The notes: generated by a model not told the origin, from the letters alone. Shown: positions 18,134 to 25,774, numbered from the stretch's first letter. The stretch: 64,000 nucleotides of DNA from Bacillota bacterium (GCA_009784375.1 WRBV01000003.1:124001-188000), one strand, 5' to 3'. Numbers and translations are program-made.

Positions 18134-18168
18134 CCGCAATCCGAAAGTTACTAGGGTTGCGGTTTTTT
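18134..18168 (+). terminator. Terminator of the 18.0-kb leader transcript
   Basis: CCGCAA (18134-18139) pairs with TTGCGG (18157-18162), followed by six T. Confidence 0.85.
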
Positions 18169-18169
18169 G

Positions 18170-18264
18170 TATGACCTGTTCGCAAAGCGAACATTGGGTG
18201 TTAATCCTTAATGTCCAAAAAGGTCATAAAAGCTTTCAAAGAAAGCAACTAAGTTGACCTTTTT
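18170..18264 (+). promoter_or_regulatory. Mutually exclusive hairpins upstream of a small gene
   Basis: TATGACCT (18170-18177) can pair with AGGTCATA (18221-18228), enclosing the hairpin GTTCGC-AAA-GCGAAC. Alternatively AAAAAGGTCA (18217-18226) can pair with TGACCTTTTT (18255-18264), enclosing GCTTTC-AAA-GAAAGC and ending in a T run. The middle segment belongs to both, as in terminator/antiterminator switches. The 5' half also matches a palindromic repeat at 30.6 kb. Confidence 0.5.
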
Positions 18265-18295
18265 ATAGCTCATGTCAAAATTAAAAGGAAATATT

Positions 18296-18550
18296 ATGAA
18301 TCAAAAATTATCAACAGAGAGCACACCGAACTTTGAAACAAAAGGAGATACCGAAATAGTATTAATATCCGAGGATGGTAGGCCTCTTAGGGCTAAGTTA
18401 TGTACAATGTCTTGGGGGAATGTTATTTCAGTTAAGGATAATGGTAGACCATTAAATATGACAACTTGTGGCCGTGGTCAATCATTTATAATTGATGAAG
18501 ACAATTCTTTAATACCAGTAAGATTTGAATCTTCACAATCAATACACTAG
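18296..18550 (+). CDS. Small protein of unknown function
   Basis: An 84-aa hydrophilic protein. The start at 18296 has the ribosome site AAAAGGAA at 5 nt; the frame opens upstream at 18272 without one. It contains two similar stretches, EDGRPLRAKLCTMSWGNVISV and DNGRPLNMTTCGRGQSFII, suggesting an internal duplication of a beta-rich unit of about 30 residues, each with one Cys. It lies directly downstream of the switch-like hairpins at 18170-18264. No family is recognised. Confidence 0.65.
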   Translation: MNQKLSTESTPNFETKGDTEIVLISEDGRPLRAKLCTMSWGNVISVKDNGRPLNMTTCGRGQSFIIDEDNSLIPVRFESSQSIH

Positions 18551-18577
18551 TAATGAAGTGCATCCATATAATGAACC

Positions 18578-18760
18578 ATGGACAAAGCAACCGAGTTGAT
18601 TGCACTTGCAAGTACCGTGTCAATCGTTATTTCAAAAAATCTGTCACCCGAGGAATTAACAAGGTTAAGCGAATTCCTCGGGTTATTGCGACATAATCTA
18701 GATGTTGTACGACATCAAAGGGCAAGAGAAATACATAGAGAAAAAAAGTCGACCGAGTGA
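18578..18760 (+). CDS. Small helical protein (DUF6774-like)
   Basis: A 60-aa protein. LIALASTVSIVISKNLSPEELTRLSEFLGLLRHNL resembles short Clostridia proteins with an ALTKGLSxEELxLLxxFLxQLG pattern that I associate with DUF6774. The function is unknown. TATAAT (18567-18572) ends 5 nt before ATG, so it is probably leaderless. The C terminus is strongly charged (RAREIHREKKSTE). Confidence 0.6.
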   Translation: MDKATELIALASTVSIVISKNLSPEELTRLSEFLGLLRHNLDVVRHQRAREIHREKKSTE

Positions 18761-18819
18761 TTATGTCATCCTGAACATAGTGAAAAATTAGCGAAGCGAT
18801 ATTTTTTTAACCTTTTCGC

Positions 18820-18848
18820 TTGACTGTGTTTTAAAAGGGGAGTATAAT
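18820..18848 (+). promoter_or_regulatory. Promoter of tRNA-Gly
   Basis: TTGACT (18820-18825), 17 bp, TATAAT (18843-18848). The tRNA begins at 18858. Confidence 0.75.
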
Positions 18849-18857
18849 ACTTGTCAT

Positions 18858-18931
18858 GCGGGAGTAGTTCAATGGTAGAACTATAGCCTTCCAAGCTATT
18901 AGCGAGGGTTCGATTCCCTTCTCCCGCTCCA
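18858..18931 (+). tRNA. tRNA-Gly (TCC)
   Basis: Acceptor GCGGGAG/CTCCCGC, anticodon loop CTTCCAA (TCC), and encoded CCA. Confidence 0.96.
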
Positions 18932-19028
18932 TGATCCGCCTAGATTGTTTATGATTTAAAATAGTTTTTACGTCGGCGGGTTACCAGATCAAATGCACTT
19001 AGTTGATGCAAGATTTGAAACACAGCAT

Positions 19029-19111
19029 GCGGCTGTGGCGAAATTGGCAGACGCGCTAGACTTAGAATCTAGTGGGAGACCGTGGGGGTTCAAGTCCCTC
19101 CAGCCGCACCA
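19029..19111 (+). tRNA. tRNA-Leu (TAG)
   Basis: A type II tRNA with acceptor GCGGCTG/CAGCCGC, anticodon loop CTTAGAA (TAG), a variable arm and encoded CCA. Its 3' 22 nt overlap the end of the convergent minus-strand gene at 19090-19722. It may share a transcript with tRNA-Gly (97-nt spacer). Confidence 0.96.
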
Positions 19112-19722
19112 GAATTAGATTGAGTATTTTTTGAATTTCTATTTTCAATTTCTTTATTAAAAAAATGCAATTCTTCAGGAACATTATATAAATAAGAAAT
19201 TATTATACTTACAAGTTTCAATAATCGTTTAATTTGCCATTTATCAAATTCAATCTCATTATGTGCACCATCATTACCTATCTTTCTCATTAGGGTAGCT
19301 ATCTCTTTTATATTTGCTGGAAAGATATTCGTATTGGAAAGCTCTTCAATCATGTCAACAAGTTTTGCAGACTTAGCACCCTTATCAATGCATATTAATT
19401 CCAAAGTCCTACGAAGTGATAGTGCACAAATATTCAAGTCAACATGCAATGTCTTTTCAGCACTACAAAAAGCTGTGAATATATTTTTGGGAACGCCTTT
19501 TTCATTTATTATAAGCTCTGGATATATTATAGATTCTTCTTCAGTTGGGTCAAAGAAATCAATTATTGTCAGATCACTACAAATCGGACATTGCAATATT
19601 GTACCAGTAGAAATAGGACCATAGTCATCATGATATTCTGTAGTAATATCAGAAATTAAAACATTATGGAAACCTTTATTTCCACAATGTCTACATTCAC
19701 AAATTTTTTGTTTTCTATCCAT
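19090..19722 (-). CDS. DUF4145-type protein with N-terminal zinc-ribbon
   Basis: A 210-aa protein. The N-terminal part has CRHCGN (residues about 10-15) and CPIC (about 45-48), a likely zinc ribbon. The C-terminal helical part (LRRTLELICIDKGAKSAKLVDMIEEL ... LMRKIGNDGAHN) matches the DUF4145 pattern often found in restriction and defence proteins. The last residues are encoded by the tRNA-Leu 3' end. The start lies 8 nt from TATGCT with TTGGCA 16 bp above, so it is leaderless. The family call is from recalled motifs. Confidence 0.75.
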   Translation of the reverse strand: MDRKQKICECRHCGNKGFHNVLISDITTEYHDDYGPISTGTILQCPICSDLTIIDFFDPTEEESIIYPELIINEKGVPKNIFTAFCSAEKTLHVDLNICALSLRRTLELICIDKGAKSAKLVDMIEELSNTNIFPANIKEIATLMRKIGNDGAHNEIEFDKWQIKRLLKLVSIIISYLYNVPEELHFFNKEIENRNSKNTQSNSGAAGGT

Positions 19723-19751
19723 AGTACTCTAGCATAACATAAAAAATTTAA

Positions 19752-19780
19752 TTGCCAAAAGATATACTCTTGAGTATAGT
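19752..19780 (+). promoter_or_regulatory. Promoter with a palindromic operator in its spacer
   Basis: TTGCCA (19752-19757), 17 bp, TATAGT (19775-19780) drives the gene at 19800. The perfect palindrome TATACTC-TT-GAGTATA (19763-19778) fills the spacer and overlaps the -10 box. The divergent DUF4145 gene uses TTGGCA on the other strand over the same bases. Confidence 0.6.
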
Positions 19781-19799
19781 TATCATTAGGAGAATCGCA

Positions 19800-20207
19800 A
19801 TGAGAAGAATGAAACTGTTGATTATATTCGGGGTTATTATTGCCTTTGGTCTTGGATTGATTGCAATTGGTTTTGTTGTAAGGGATAGCAATGCTTATCT
19901 GGTTCGCAATGGGGTATCTGTTACAGCGACCGTTATAAGACATGAAGATGCTGGTGAGGGGACTCGTGCACATATAATGAGATTTTATTTTAATGATGAA
20001 CCTTTCGAGGTAAGGTCATCTTCATCAAGTTCACACCCTCCTCGGATCGGTTCGGAGATTCGTTTATTGATTAACCCAAATGACCCAAACGATTTCCTTG
20101 AACCTACATTCTTTAATTTGAATGCTCATTGGATAATCTTTGGTTTTGGTGGGGTAATGATACTTGTTGGTGGGGTTTTATTTGCAAGAGAATTTATCGG
20201 ATTTTAA
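19800..20207 (+). CDS. DUF3592-like membrane protein
   Basis: A 135-aa protein with an N-terminal membrane helix (about residues 6-26), an extracytoplasmic beta-rich domain and a C-terminal helix (about 108-130). The middle (TATVIRHEDAGEGTRAHIMRFYFNDEPFEV then GSEIRLLINPNDPNDFL) follows the DUF3592 pattern, including the Asn/Asp-Pro motif near the end. The start at 19800 has the ribosome site AGGAGA. The function is unknown. Confidence 0.75.
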   Translation: MRRMKLLIIFGVIIAFGLGLIAIGFVVRDSNAYLVRNGVSVTATVIRHEDAGEGTRAHIMRFYFNDEPFEVRSSSSSSHPPRIGSEIRLLINPNDPNDFLEPTFFNLNAHWIIFGFGGVMILVGGVLFAREFIGF

Positions 20208-20290
20208 GCCCTTTAATGACAAAATTTGCATACTCATAAATTGATGAATAGTATTAATTCTTTGCCGTTTGCATAACTTAATAACAGGTT

Positions 20291-21052
20291 ATGAAATCAT
20301 TGAAAATTATCTCAGACGAACGTTTTGGTTCCAGCCTTTTATATGTAAAAAGGCGATTTGAAGCAATTGATAGCACCTTGGTTGAAGTAACCGATGATGG
20401 TCTAGAAATCTCGTGTACATTCGAAAAAAATAGTAACGAAATCCAAGCAATAATCAAAGATATAATCTCGGAAATTGTTGTCACAGATTGCAAAGCATAC
20501 TTTATCAAAAGTAATATAAATTTACCAACCCATGACCAAATCGGAGTCACAGCATTCCTTTGCGCACTATGCGAATTTGACCGAAGCACAGACAAGTTGC
20601 TTGCAACAAGTCTTATTAAATTATCACCCGTATTTGTAATAGGAAGTTTTTACGATTTTTGTCTTGACGTATTAAAGAACAGGTGGAGTGAAGTTTGTAT
20701 GCTTGCAAATGAAAATTTACCTTTCCTTTGTTGTCCAAAAACTTTTTCCGAGTTGCTTGGATTTTTAATTTCAAATGTAGAATCAGCCGTGTCCGAAGTA
20801 TATTTAAAACACGAAAAAAAAGGCGTCACAGTCGTAGATCGACATATGAAGCCAATTGATCATGTTTATGTGAACGAGGCATTGCCCAATGAATTAAAAG
20901 TGATTTCTATTCTTGTGTCCTTGAACCCAAGACGAATTTTCATGCTGGACGAGGATTGCCAGCTATATCAAAGGATAGCTGAAATCTTTGGTTCAAATGT
21001 CGCAAGAAAACCTATAGCAACACAAGATATCAAGACTTTTTTTCTTTACTAG
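20291..21052 (+). CDS. ytxC: YtxC-like sporulation protein
   Basis: A 253-aa soluble protein. The segment IKLSPVFVIGSFYDFCLDVLKNRWSEVCMLANEN resembles the conserved FINFRLKEYWEEL region of YtxC-family putative sporulation proteins, and the late LNPRRIFML stretch fits the family C-terminal motif. Position supports this: ytxC is adjacent to thrS in Bacillus, and here it lies 290 bp upstream of thrS. YtxC's biochemical role is unknown. A -10-like TAATAA lies 6 nt before ATG. A small minus-strand gene overlaps its last 23 bp. Confidence 0.7.
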   Translation: MKSLKIISDERFGSSLLYVKRRFEAIDSTLVEVTDDGLEISCTFEKNSNEIQAIIKDIISEIVVTDCKAYFIKSNINLPTHDQIGVTAFLCALCEFDRSTDKLLATSLIKLSPVFVIGSFYDFCLDVLKNRWSEVCMLANENLPFLCCPKTFSELLGFLISNVESAVSEVYLKHEKKGVTVVDRHMKPIDHVYVNEALPNELKVISILVSLNPRRIFMLDEDCQLYQRIAEIFGSNVARKPIATQDIKTFFLY

Positions 21053-21257
21053 GTTTATTGTTTTTAACAGATTTTTCAGGTTCACGCTCTTGTTTTACCG
21101 TATCTACTGGTGCTTCTTCAATAGATTGAGTCTTTTTTGAATCACGAACCATGAAGCTGAAAAATACAAGCAATCCTATGAAAATTAAGGCACCAATGAT
21201 TGCAAGTGTCAATATCGCTTCGGTTGACATTGATATGGAAATTAATAACATATTCAT
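21030..21257 (-). CDS. Small single-pass membrane protein
   Basis: A 75-aa protein with one N-terminal membrane helix (about residues 14-37) and a highly charged, Lys/Glu/Ser-rich cytoplasmic tail of 38 residues. Its stop lies inside the end of ytxC on the other strand. I do not recognise a family. The regular composition and clean helix support a real gene. Confidence 0.5.
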   Translation of the reverse strand: MNMLLISISMSTEAILTLAIIGALIFIGLLVFFSFMVRDSKKTQSIEEAPVDTVKQEREPEKSVKNNKPSKEKKS

Positions 21258-21301
21258 GCCTTAATTATATGCGTGACTTTTCATACTGTCAACTCTTCTC
21301 T

Positions 21302-21330
21302 TTGACAATTTGTTTAATTTACATTATAAT
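21302..21330 (+). promoter_or_regulatory. thrS promoter, near-leaderless
   Basis: A consensus TTGACA (21302-21307), 17 bp, TATAAT (21325-21330). The ATG at 21331 abuts the -10 box; the ATG at 21340 follows an expected 3-nt leader. There is no room for a T-box leader. Confidence 0.8.
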
Positions 21331-21339
21331 ATGCCAATT

Positions 21340-23064
21340 ATGAGCAAAGAACTTAACCATAGTGCCGCACACCTTCTTGGGATGGCGGTTAAAAACATCT
21401 TTCCAACAGCAAAGCTTGGAAATGGAATAGGCGATGAGGACTCGTTCTATTATGATGTTGATTTTGCAACTCCGATAAAGAACGAGGACTTGCAAAAGTT
21501 AGAAGGCGAGATGAAACGCCTTATAAAATCTAATTTGCCAATTATATGCAGAGTCGAAAAAACCAAGACAGAGGCAAAAAAGCTTTTTGAAAAAAGTGGA
21601 GAGATTTATAAAACGGATTTAATCCCAGACATGACTATTGACGACAAAGTCATGTTTGTTAAAATTGGCGATTTCCTCGACCTTTGTGTTGGTGGACATG
21701 TTAATTACACAACAAAAATAAAGGCATTCAAGTTAACTAAAATTGCTGGTGCTTATTGGCGTGGAGATGCCGAGAATAAAATGCTTACACGTATCTATGG
21801 TGTTGCATTCAGCAACAAAGCCGAACTCGATGAGTACGAGGCAAAACAAGAAGAAATCCGCAGACGTGACCATAACCGTATAGGACGCGAGCTTGATTTA
21901 TTTACAACGGTAGATATCGTAGGACAAGGTCTGCCACATATGATGCCAAAAGGTTCAAAAATTCTGCAAGTTCTTCAGCGTTTTGTCGAAGACGAAGAAG
22001 AGAGACGTGGGTATCAACATGTAAAGACTCCACTTATTGCAAAAAAAGAACTTTATGAACTCTCAGGACATTGGCAAATGTACAAGGATGGAATGTTTGT
22101 TATTGGGAATGAACTCTTTGATGAAGAGGTGTTTGCTTTATCACCAATGACATGTCCGTTTCATTTCTTTATTTACAAAAATTCTATTCGAAGTTACCGT
22201 GATTTACCAATTCGTTATGGTGAAACAAGATTATTATTCCGAAATGAAAACAGCGGTGAAATGCATGGCCTTACCCGTATGCGTCAATTTACATTAAGTG
22301 AAGGACACATTATTGCAAGGTATGACCAAATTCAACAGGTTATTGATGAATGTCTTGATCTTACAAACTTCTTGATGAAAAAAATTGGGATCCAAGACAA
22401 AGTTTCATACCGTCTTTCAAAATGGGATCCAAAGAACAAGAAAAAATATATGGGAAAAGCATCGACTTGGGAACAAAGTCAAGATGAATTGCGAAAAGTA
22501 CTTCAAAGGCATGAACTCCAATTTGTCGAAGCCGATGGCGATGCGGCATTCTATGGTCCAAAAATTGATATCCAAGCAACAAACGTGCATGGCAAAGAGG
22601 ATACAATTATAACTATCCAACTTGACTTTGCACTTGCCGAGCGCTACGACATGACATACATTGACGAGAACGGTGATAAACAACGACCAGTAATCATCCA
22701 CAGAAGCTCTATCGGTTGTTACGAGCGTACGCTTGCAATGTTAATTGAACACTATGCGGGTGCGTTTCCAGTATGGTTGGCACCAACCCAAGCCGTTATT
22801 ATGGGAATATCAAACAAGCAAGACGATTATGTTGAAGATGTTTATAAAAAGCTTATGTATTCTGGTATCCGAATTGAACGCGACATTCGTGCGGAAAAGG
22901 TCGGGAAAAAGATTCGTGAACATACATTGTCCAAAGTTCCATATTTAATTATTGTCGGTGAACAAGAAGTGGAAAAAGGCAATATCTCGGTAAGAACCCG
23001 CGAAGGGGAAGACAAAGGCAGCATGTCAATTGAAGAGTTTATAAGACTTATCAAAGATAATTAA
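21340..23064 (+). CDS. thrS: Threonine-tRNA ligase lacking the TGS domain
   Basis: A 574-aa class II aminoacyl-tRNA synthetase. It starts directly at the editing domain (HSAAHLL, and CVGGHVNYT in place of the usual C-x-GPH), so the N-terminal TGS domain of about 60 residues is absent. The catalytic core has the class II motifs, including LSPMTCPFHFFIY, the RxE-type motif 2 (LFRNENSGEMHGLTRMRQF) and motif 3 IGCYERTLAMLIE. The anticodon-binding domain follows. The start at 21340 is set by the promoter. The short form occurs in other lineages. Confidence 0.96.
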   Translation: MSKELNHSAAHLLGMAVKNIFPTAKLGNGIGDEDSFYYDVDFATPIKNEDLQKLEGEMKRLIKSNLPIICRVEKTKTEAKKLFEKSGEIYKTDLIPDMTIDDKVMFVKIGDFLDLCVGGHVNYTTKIKAFKLTKIAGAYWRGDAENKMLTRIYGVAFSNKAELDEYEAKQEEIRRRDHNRIGRELDLFTTVDIVGQGLPHMMPKGSKILQVLQRFVEDEEERRGYQHVKTPLIAKKELYELSGHWQMYKDGMFVIGNELFDEEVFALSPMTCPFHFFIYKNSIRSYRDLPIRYGETRLLFRNENSGEMHGLTRMRQFTLSEGHIIARYDQIQQVIDECLDLTNFLMKKIGIQDKVSYRLSKWDPKNKKKYMGKASTWEQSQDELRKVLQRHELQFVEADGDAAFYGPKIDIQATNVHGKEDTIITIQLDFALAERYDMTYIDENGDKQRPVIIHRSSIGCYERTLAMLIEHYAGAFPVWLAPTQAVIMGISNKQDDYVEDVYKKLMYSGIRIERDIRAEKVGKKIREHTLSKVPYLIIVGEQEVEKGNISVRTREGEDKGSMSIEEFIRLIKDN

Positions 23065-23065
23065 A

Positions 23066-23090
23066 AAAAAGAGCCATATGGCTCTTTTAA
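23066..23090. terminator. Terminator after thrS
   Basis: AAAAAGAGCC-ATAT-GGCTCTTTT. It also serves the minus-strand gene at 23093. Confidence 0.9.
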
Positions 23091-23092
23091 AT

Positions 23093-23344
23093 TTAAGATT
23101 TAATTAAGTCTTTTTCAAAATCCTGAAGCGTTATCTTTGTACCTTCTGGAACAACCATTGTTCCTATATTCTGTGTATCACCACAATCTTGGCAAACGTT
23201 ATCCGCAGTATATTGGAATTTCTTCTCTACAGGTATTGATGCACGTAACCCAGAACCATAAATTGGTATACAGCTTATATGTAATCTGCCTTTTGGTTTA
23301 CAAATTTTCCCGTCGAGCGAACAAAGCTTTTTTGTGTTTTCCAT
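23093..23344 (-). CDS. Small cysteine-rich protein of unknown function
   Basis: An 83-aa soluble protein with six Cys, including a CQDCGD pair that could bind metal with the upstream CSLDGKIC pair. No membrane segment is present. Its promoter is very clear on the minus strand: TTGACT (23373-23378), 17 bp, TAAAAT (23350-23355), then 5 nt to ATG, so it is leaderless. A zinc-ribbon-like fold is plausible. No family is recognised. Confidence 0.65.
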   Translation of the reverse strand: MENTKKLCSLDGKICKPKGRLHISCIPIYGSGLRASIPVEKKFQYTADNVCQDCGDTQNIGTMVVPEGTKITLQDFEKDLIKS

Positions 23345-23398
23345 AACTAATTTTACATTGAAGTGCGTAAAAAGTCAATGAGCTACACATAATATGTA

Positions 23399-24196
23399 AT
23401 GAAAAAATTTTTGAAACTAGGTTTTATTATTGGAATTGCATCAATATTGATTTGTGGAGTCATTGCAACAAACCAGACGGCATTTTATGTCGACGCAACA
23501 TCCACAAAAGCCATAAGCTGGGGGTTAAAGCCAAATACAAAGGAAATGACTCCAACACCGCCAGACGGAAGTGCCGAGTTGCTTGCAAAATACGATGGTA
23601 TGTTTGTTGGGGATACTTCTAAAAAAGAAATCTATTTGACTTTTGACCTTGGGTATGAAGCAGGGTATACAGCCGCAGTCTTGGATATATTAAAAAAACA
23701 CAATGCACGGGCTATATTTTTCCTTTGCGGAAATTATTTGAAAGAAGAAGAACTTGTGAACCGAATGATTAATGAAGGGCATACCATCGGTAATCATACA
23801 AACCATCACAAAGATCCAACAAAGCTAAATGACGATGGCATACGCAAAGACATCATTGATTTCAAAACAAAGTTCGATGAGAAATATAATGCAAATCGTG
23901 AAAAAAAGATTGCTATGAAACATTACCGTCCGCCGTCTGGGAAATTTAATGAGCGTACACTTGCCATTGCAAAGGAAGAAGGACTTAGAACAGTTATGTG
24001 GAGCGGAGCAATCGTAGACTGGTTCAAAAAGCCAATTGACCCAATAAAAAGTTCAGATAAAGTGATTTCAAGAATTCACCCAGGAGCAATCATGCTTTTC
24101 CATATTGCAAATTCGGGCATGCCAAAAATGTTGGATATCATGATTCCGCAATTAATTGAAAAAGGTTATTCAATAGGCGATGCGGGGGAGTTGTAA
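23399..24196 (+). CDS. pdaA: PdaA-type polysaccharide deacetylase (spore cortex)
   Basis: A 265-aa secreted or membrane-anchored NodB-type deacetylase. A signal anchor is at residues 7-26. The NodB motifs are YLTFDLGYEAGYT (the usual Asp-Asp is Asp-Leu; PdaA has Asp-Asn), GHTIGNHTNHH (metal His pair), RPPSGKFN and MLFHIANSG. The pattern matches PdaA, the N-acetylmuramic acid deacetylase needed for muramic-delta-lactam in spore cortex. CATAAT lies 5 nt before ATG. The Leu at the second motif position is unusual. Confidence 0.9.
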   Translation: MKKFLKLGFIIGIASILICGVIATNQTAFYVDATSTKAISWGLKPNTKEMTPTPPDGSAELLAKYDGMFVGDTSKKEIYLTFDLGYEAGYTAAVLDILKKHNARAIFFLCGNYLKEEELVNRMINEGHTIGNHTNHHKDPTKLNDDGIRKDIIDFKTKFDEKYNANREKKIAMKHYRPPSGKFNERTLAIAKEEGLRTVMWSGAIVDWFKKPIDPIKSSDKVISRIHPGAIMLFHIANSGMPKMLDIMIPQLIEKGYSIGDAGEL

Positions 24197-24197
24197 A

Positions 24198-24467
24198 TTA
24201 ATTTTCTCTCAATGCTTGATAGGCGGCTTTTGAAACTTCCGTTCTTATGCCCTCATTATTCATTTGGTCCATAACTTCATAAGAATACATAACAATATCT
24301 TTGTATTCAATATCATAATACTTTGAAATAATTTTGATATAAGAGTCGGGAGTCTTCCACCAAGACTCGGGACCTGGCAATTCAAGATTTGTCCATTCAA
24401 AACCAAATCTAAACCAGATTTCTACTGCTTTTTGCCAAGTTTGCGGAGTTTGTAAATTTTGTTCCAT
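24198..24467 (-). CDS. Small soluble protein of unknown function
   Basis: An 89-aa, Trp- and Tyr-rich soluble protein (WQKAVEIWFRFGFEWTN, PESWWKTPDSYIK). It is acidic overall with no membrane segment. It converges with pdaA, with stops 1 bp apart. No ribosome site is visible. The composition is coding-like but no family is recognised. Confidence 0.55.
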   Translation of the reverse strand: MEQNLQTPQTWQKAVEIWFRFGFEWTNLELPGPESWWKTPDSYIKIISKYYDIEYKDIVMYSYEVMDQMNNEGIRTEVSKAAYQALREN

Positions 24468-24506
24468 ATTTTTGATTTTTGATGGTGGTAAGTCCCATCA
24501 ATTTGT

Positions 24507-24536
24507 TGGTGGAGTCTATAAGGTCTTCGACCTTGA
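24507..24536 (-). pseudogene. Decayed tRNA 3'-half, copy of tRNA-Ala end
   Basis: TGGTGGAGTCTAT (24507-24519) is identical to the 3' end of tRNA-Ala at 24571-24583. It is followed by AAGGTC-TTC-GACCTT, in the place of a T arm. The remainder of a tRNA is not recognisable. Confidence 0.5.
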
Positions 24537-24570
24537 GAATTAAAGATGGAACCAAGTCCACCATTAAGAA

Positions 24571-24646
24571 TGGTGGAGTCTATCGGACTTGAACCGATCG
24601 CCTACTGCGTGCAAGGCAGTCGCTCTACCAGATGAGCTAAGACCCC
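24571..24646 (-). tRNA. tRNA-Ala (TGC)
   Basis: A minus-strand cloverleaf with acceptor GGGGTCT/AGACTCC, anticodon loop CTTGCAC (TGC) and encoded CCA. Just past the CCA, AATGGTGGA can pair back with TCCACCATT over the 3' end (3-nt loop), competing with the acceptor stem until processing. Confidence 0.95.
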
Positions 24647-24704
24647 ATGGATATTTAAACAGTCTAGCTCATGATTAATCATTAGTCAAGAACTTATTCT
24701 GTTT

Positions 24705-24779
24705 TGGCAGGGGCGGCTGGATTTGAACCAACGCATGTCAGAGTCAAAGTCTGATGCCTTACCGCTTGGCGACGCCCCT
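24705..24779 (-). tRNA. tRNA-Gln (TTG)
   Basis: A minus-strand cloverleaf with acceptor AGGGGCG/CGCCCCT, anticodon loop CTTTGAC (TTG), discriminator G and encoded CCA. Probably co-transcribed with tRNA-Ala from a promoter TTGATT / 16 bp / TATACT near 24920-24950 on the minus strand. Confidence 0.94.
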
Positions 24780-24794
24780 ACGAGTGCAACGAGT

Positions 24795-24867
24795 AGGAGC
24801 GAGCCGATATATGGTCAAACCATAATGCGGCATGAGTGCCAACGATTTCTCGCTTGGCGACGCCCCT
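24795..24867 (-). pseudogene. Degenerate copy of tRNA-Gln
   Basis: The 17-nt 5' end of tRNA-Gln (24763-24779) recurs exactly at 24851-24867. Seventy-three nt to the left, AGGAGCG matches the opposite acceptor strand AGGGGCG except one base, and TATGG-TCAAA-CCATA sits where the T arm should be. The anticodon arm no longer folds as Gln. Confidence 0.55.
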
Positions 24868-25009
24868 GTGAACGGAGTGGAAAGTGCGAGCTATTTAAAG
24901 CAAAGCTCTTGCCCTCTACGACCTTATAAGTATACCACATTTATTATAAAAATCAACACATTTTTTAAAAGCGTTAAACTTATTTTACTAATCTCAGAAA
25001 TATGATATT

Positions 25010-25774
25010 ATGAAATATATGATTTTGAATTTGGTTATATTGATTGCTATTGCATTTGCGACTGGATTAATTTTTGTTTTGGGATTTAGACATTTTGAAA
25101 AGAGTAGTGTATTTGCGTTAAAGTTTTTGGCGGTATCTTTGATTATTTTGGAAATTTTCAAGTTTTTCTATAATGCATCTATTTTTCCAAGATATAACCC
25201 ACCGATTGATGCCGAAGCTTTACCTATGGGAGATACACCCGCCGCGTATTTATCTCTTACAATTGTAACTTTGATCGGTGTTATGATGTTGTTTGGCGTG
25301 TTTATGAAAAGTGACAACAAATTTGGTGTAATCATGCGATGTACAGTTTTAATAGTAGCACTTGTCCCTATATTGTTCACAATATTTGATAACAGCGCAT
25401 GGTATAGACCAAATGATACTTTTGGGTATTTGTTCGGTATGACGGATAGTGTGCAAATAGGAATGATTGGAGCCATTTACTTTGTCCAATGTGGTCTTGT
25501 TCTTGCGTCGGCATATTATTTGCTTCTTGGTAAGAAAAGAATCTCTGTTCTTGGGCTTGTTATCGGACTTGCCTTTGTTGGTGCGGTTATGGGGCTTGTC
25601 GGGCTTACAAATTGGTTGTGGGATACAAATTTCTTGTTCACACAAAGGTTACACGAAAACATTTTAGCAGTAGCCTTGAGCCTAACAAGTGTTATCGGGG
25701 TTTGGTTATTGAATTTTTTACTTTTGAAAAAGAACTCGGATAACACAGATGTAATCGCAACGGAGGTGGAATAA
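25010..25774 (+). CDS. Seven-helix membrane protein, YwaF/TMEM164-like
   Basis: A 254-aa integral membrane protein with about seven helices and a short hydrophilic tail. It resembles its neighbour at 25774 in size, topology and the IILEIFKFFY / VVLEIVKIFW segment after helix 2, so the two are likely paralogs. The overall pattern recalls the YwaF/TP0381 family of unknown function. TATGAT lies just before ATG with no ribosome site. Its last base is the first base of the next start, so they are coupled. Confidence 0.6.
   Translation: MKYMILNLVILIAIAFATGLIFVLGFRHFEKSSVFALKFLAVSLIILEIFKFFYNASIFPRYNPPIDAEALPMGDTPAAYLSLTIVTLIGVMMLFGVFMKSDNKFGVIMRCTVLIVALVPILFTIFDNSAWYRPNDTFGYLFGMTDSVQIGMIGAIYFVQCGLVLASAYYLLLGKKRISVLGLVIGLAFVGAVMGLVGLTNWLWDTNFLFTQRLHENILAVALSLTSVIGVWLLNFLLLKKNSDNTDVIATEVE

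Noticed and set aside
18761-18819. GTCATCCTGAACATAGTG ... AGCGAAGCGAT stretch as a mobile repeat
   Set aside because: It recalls common intergenic repeats in other bacteria, but I saw no second copy in this window.
21258-21339. T-box riboswitch before thrS
   Set aside because: The promoter lies directly before the start codon, leaving no leader.
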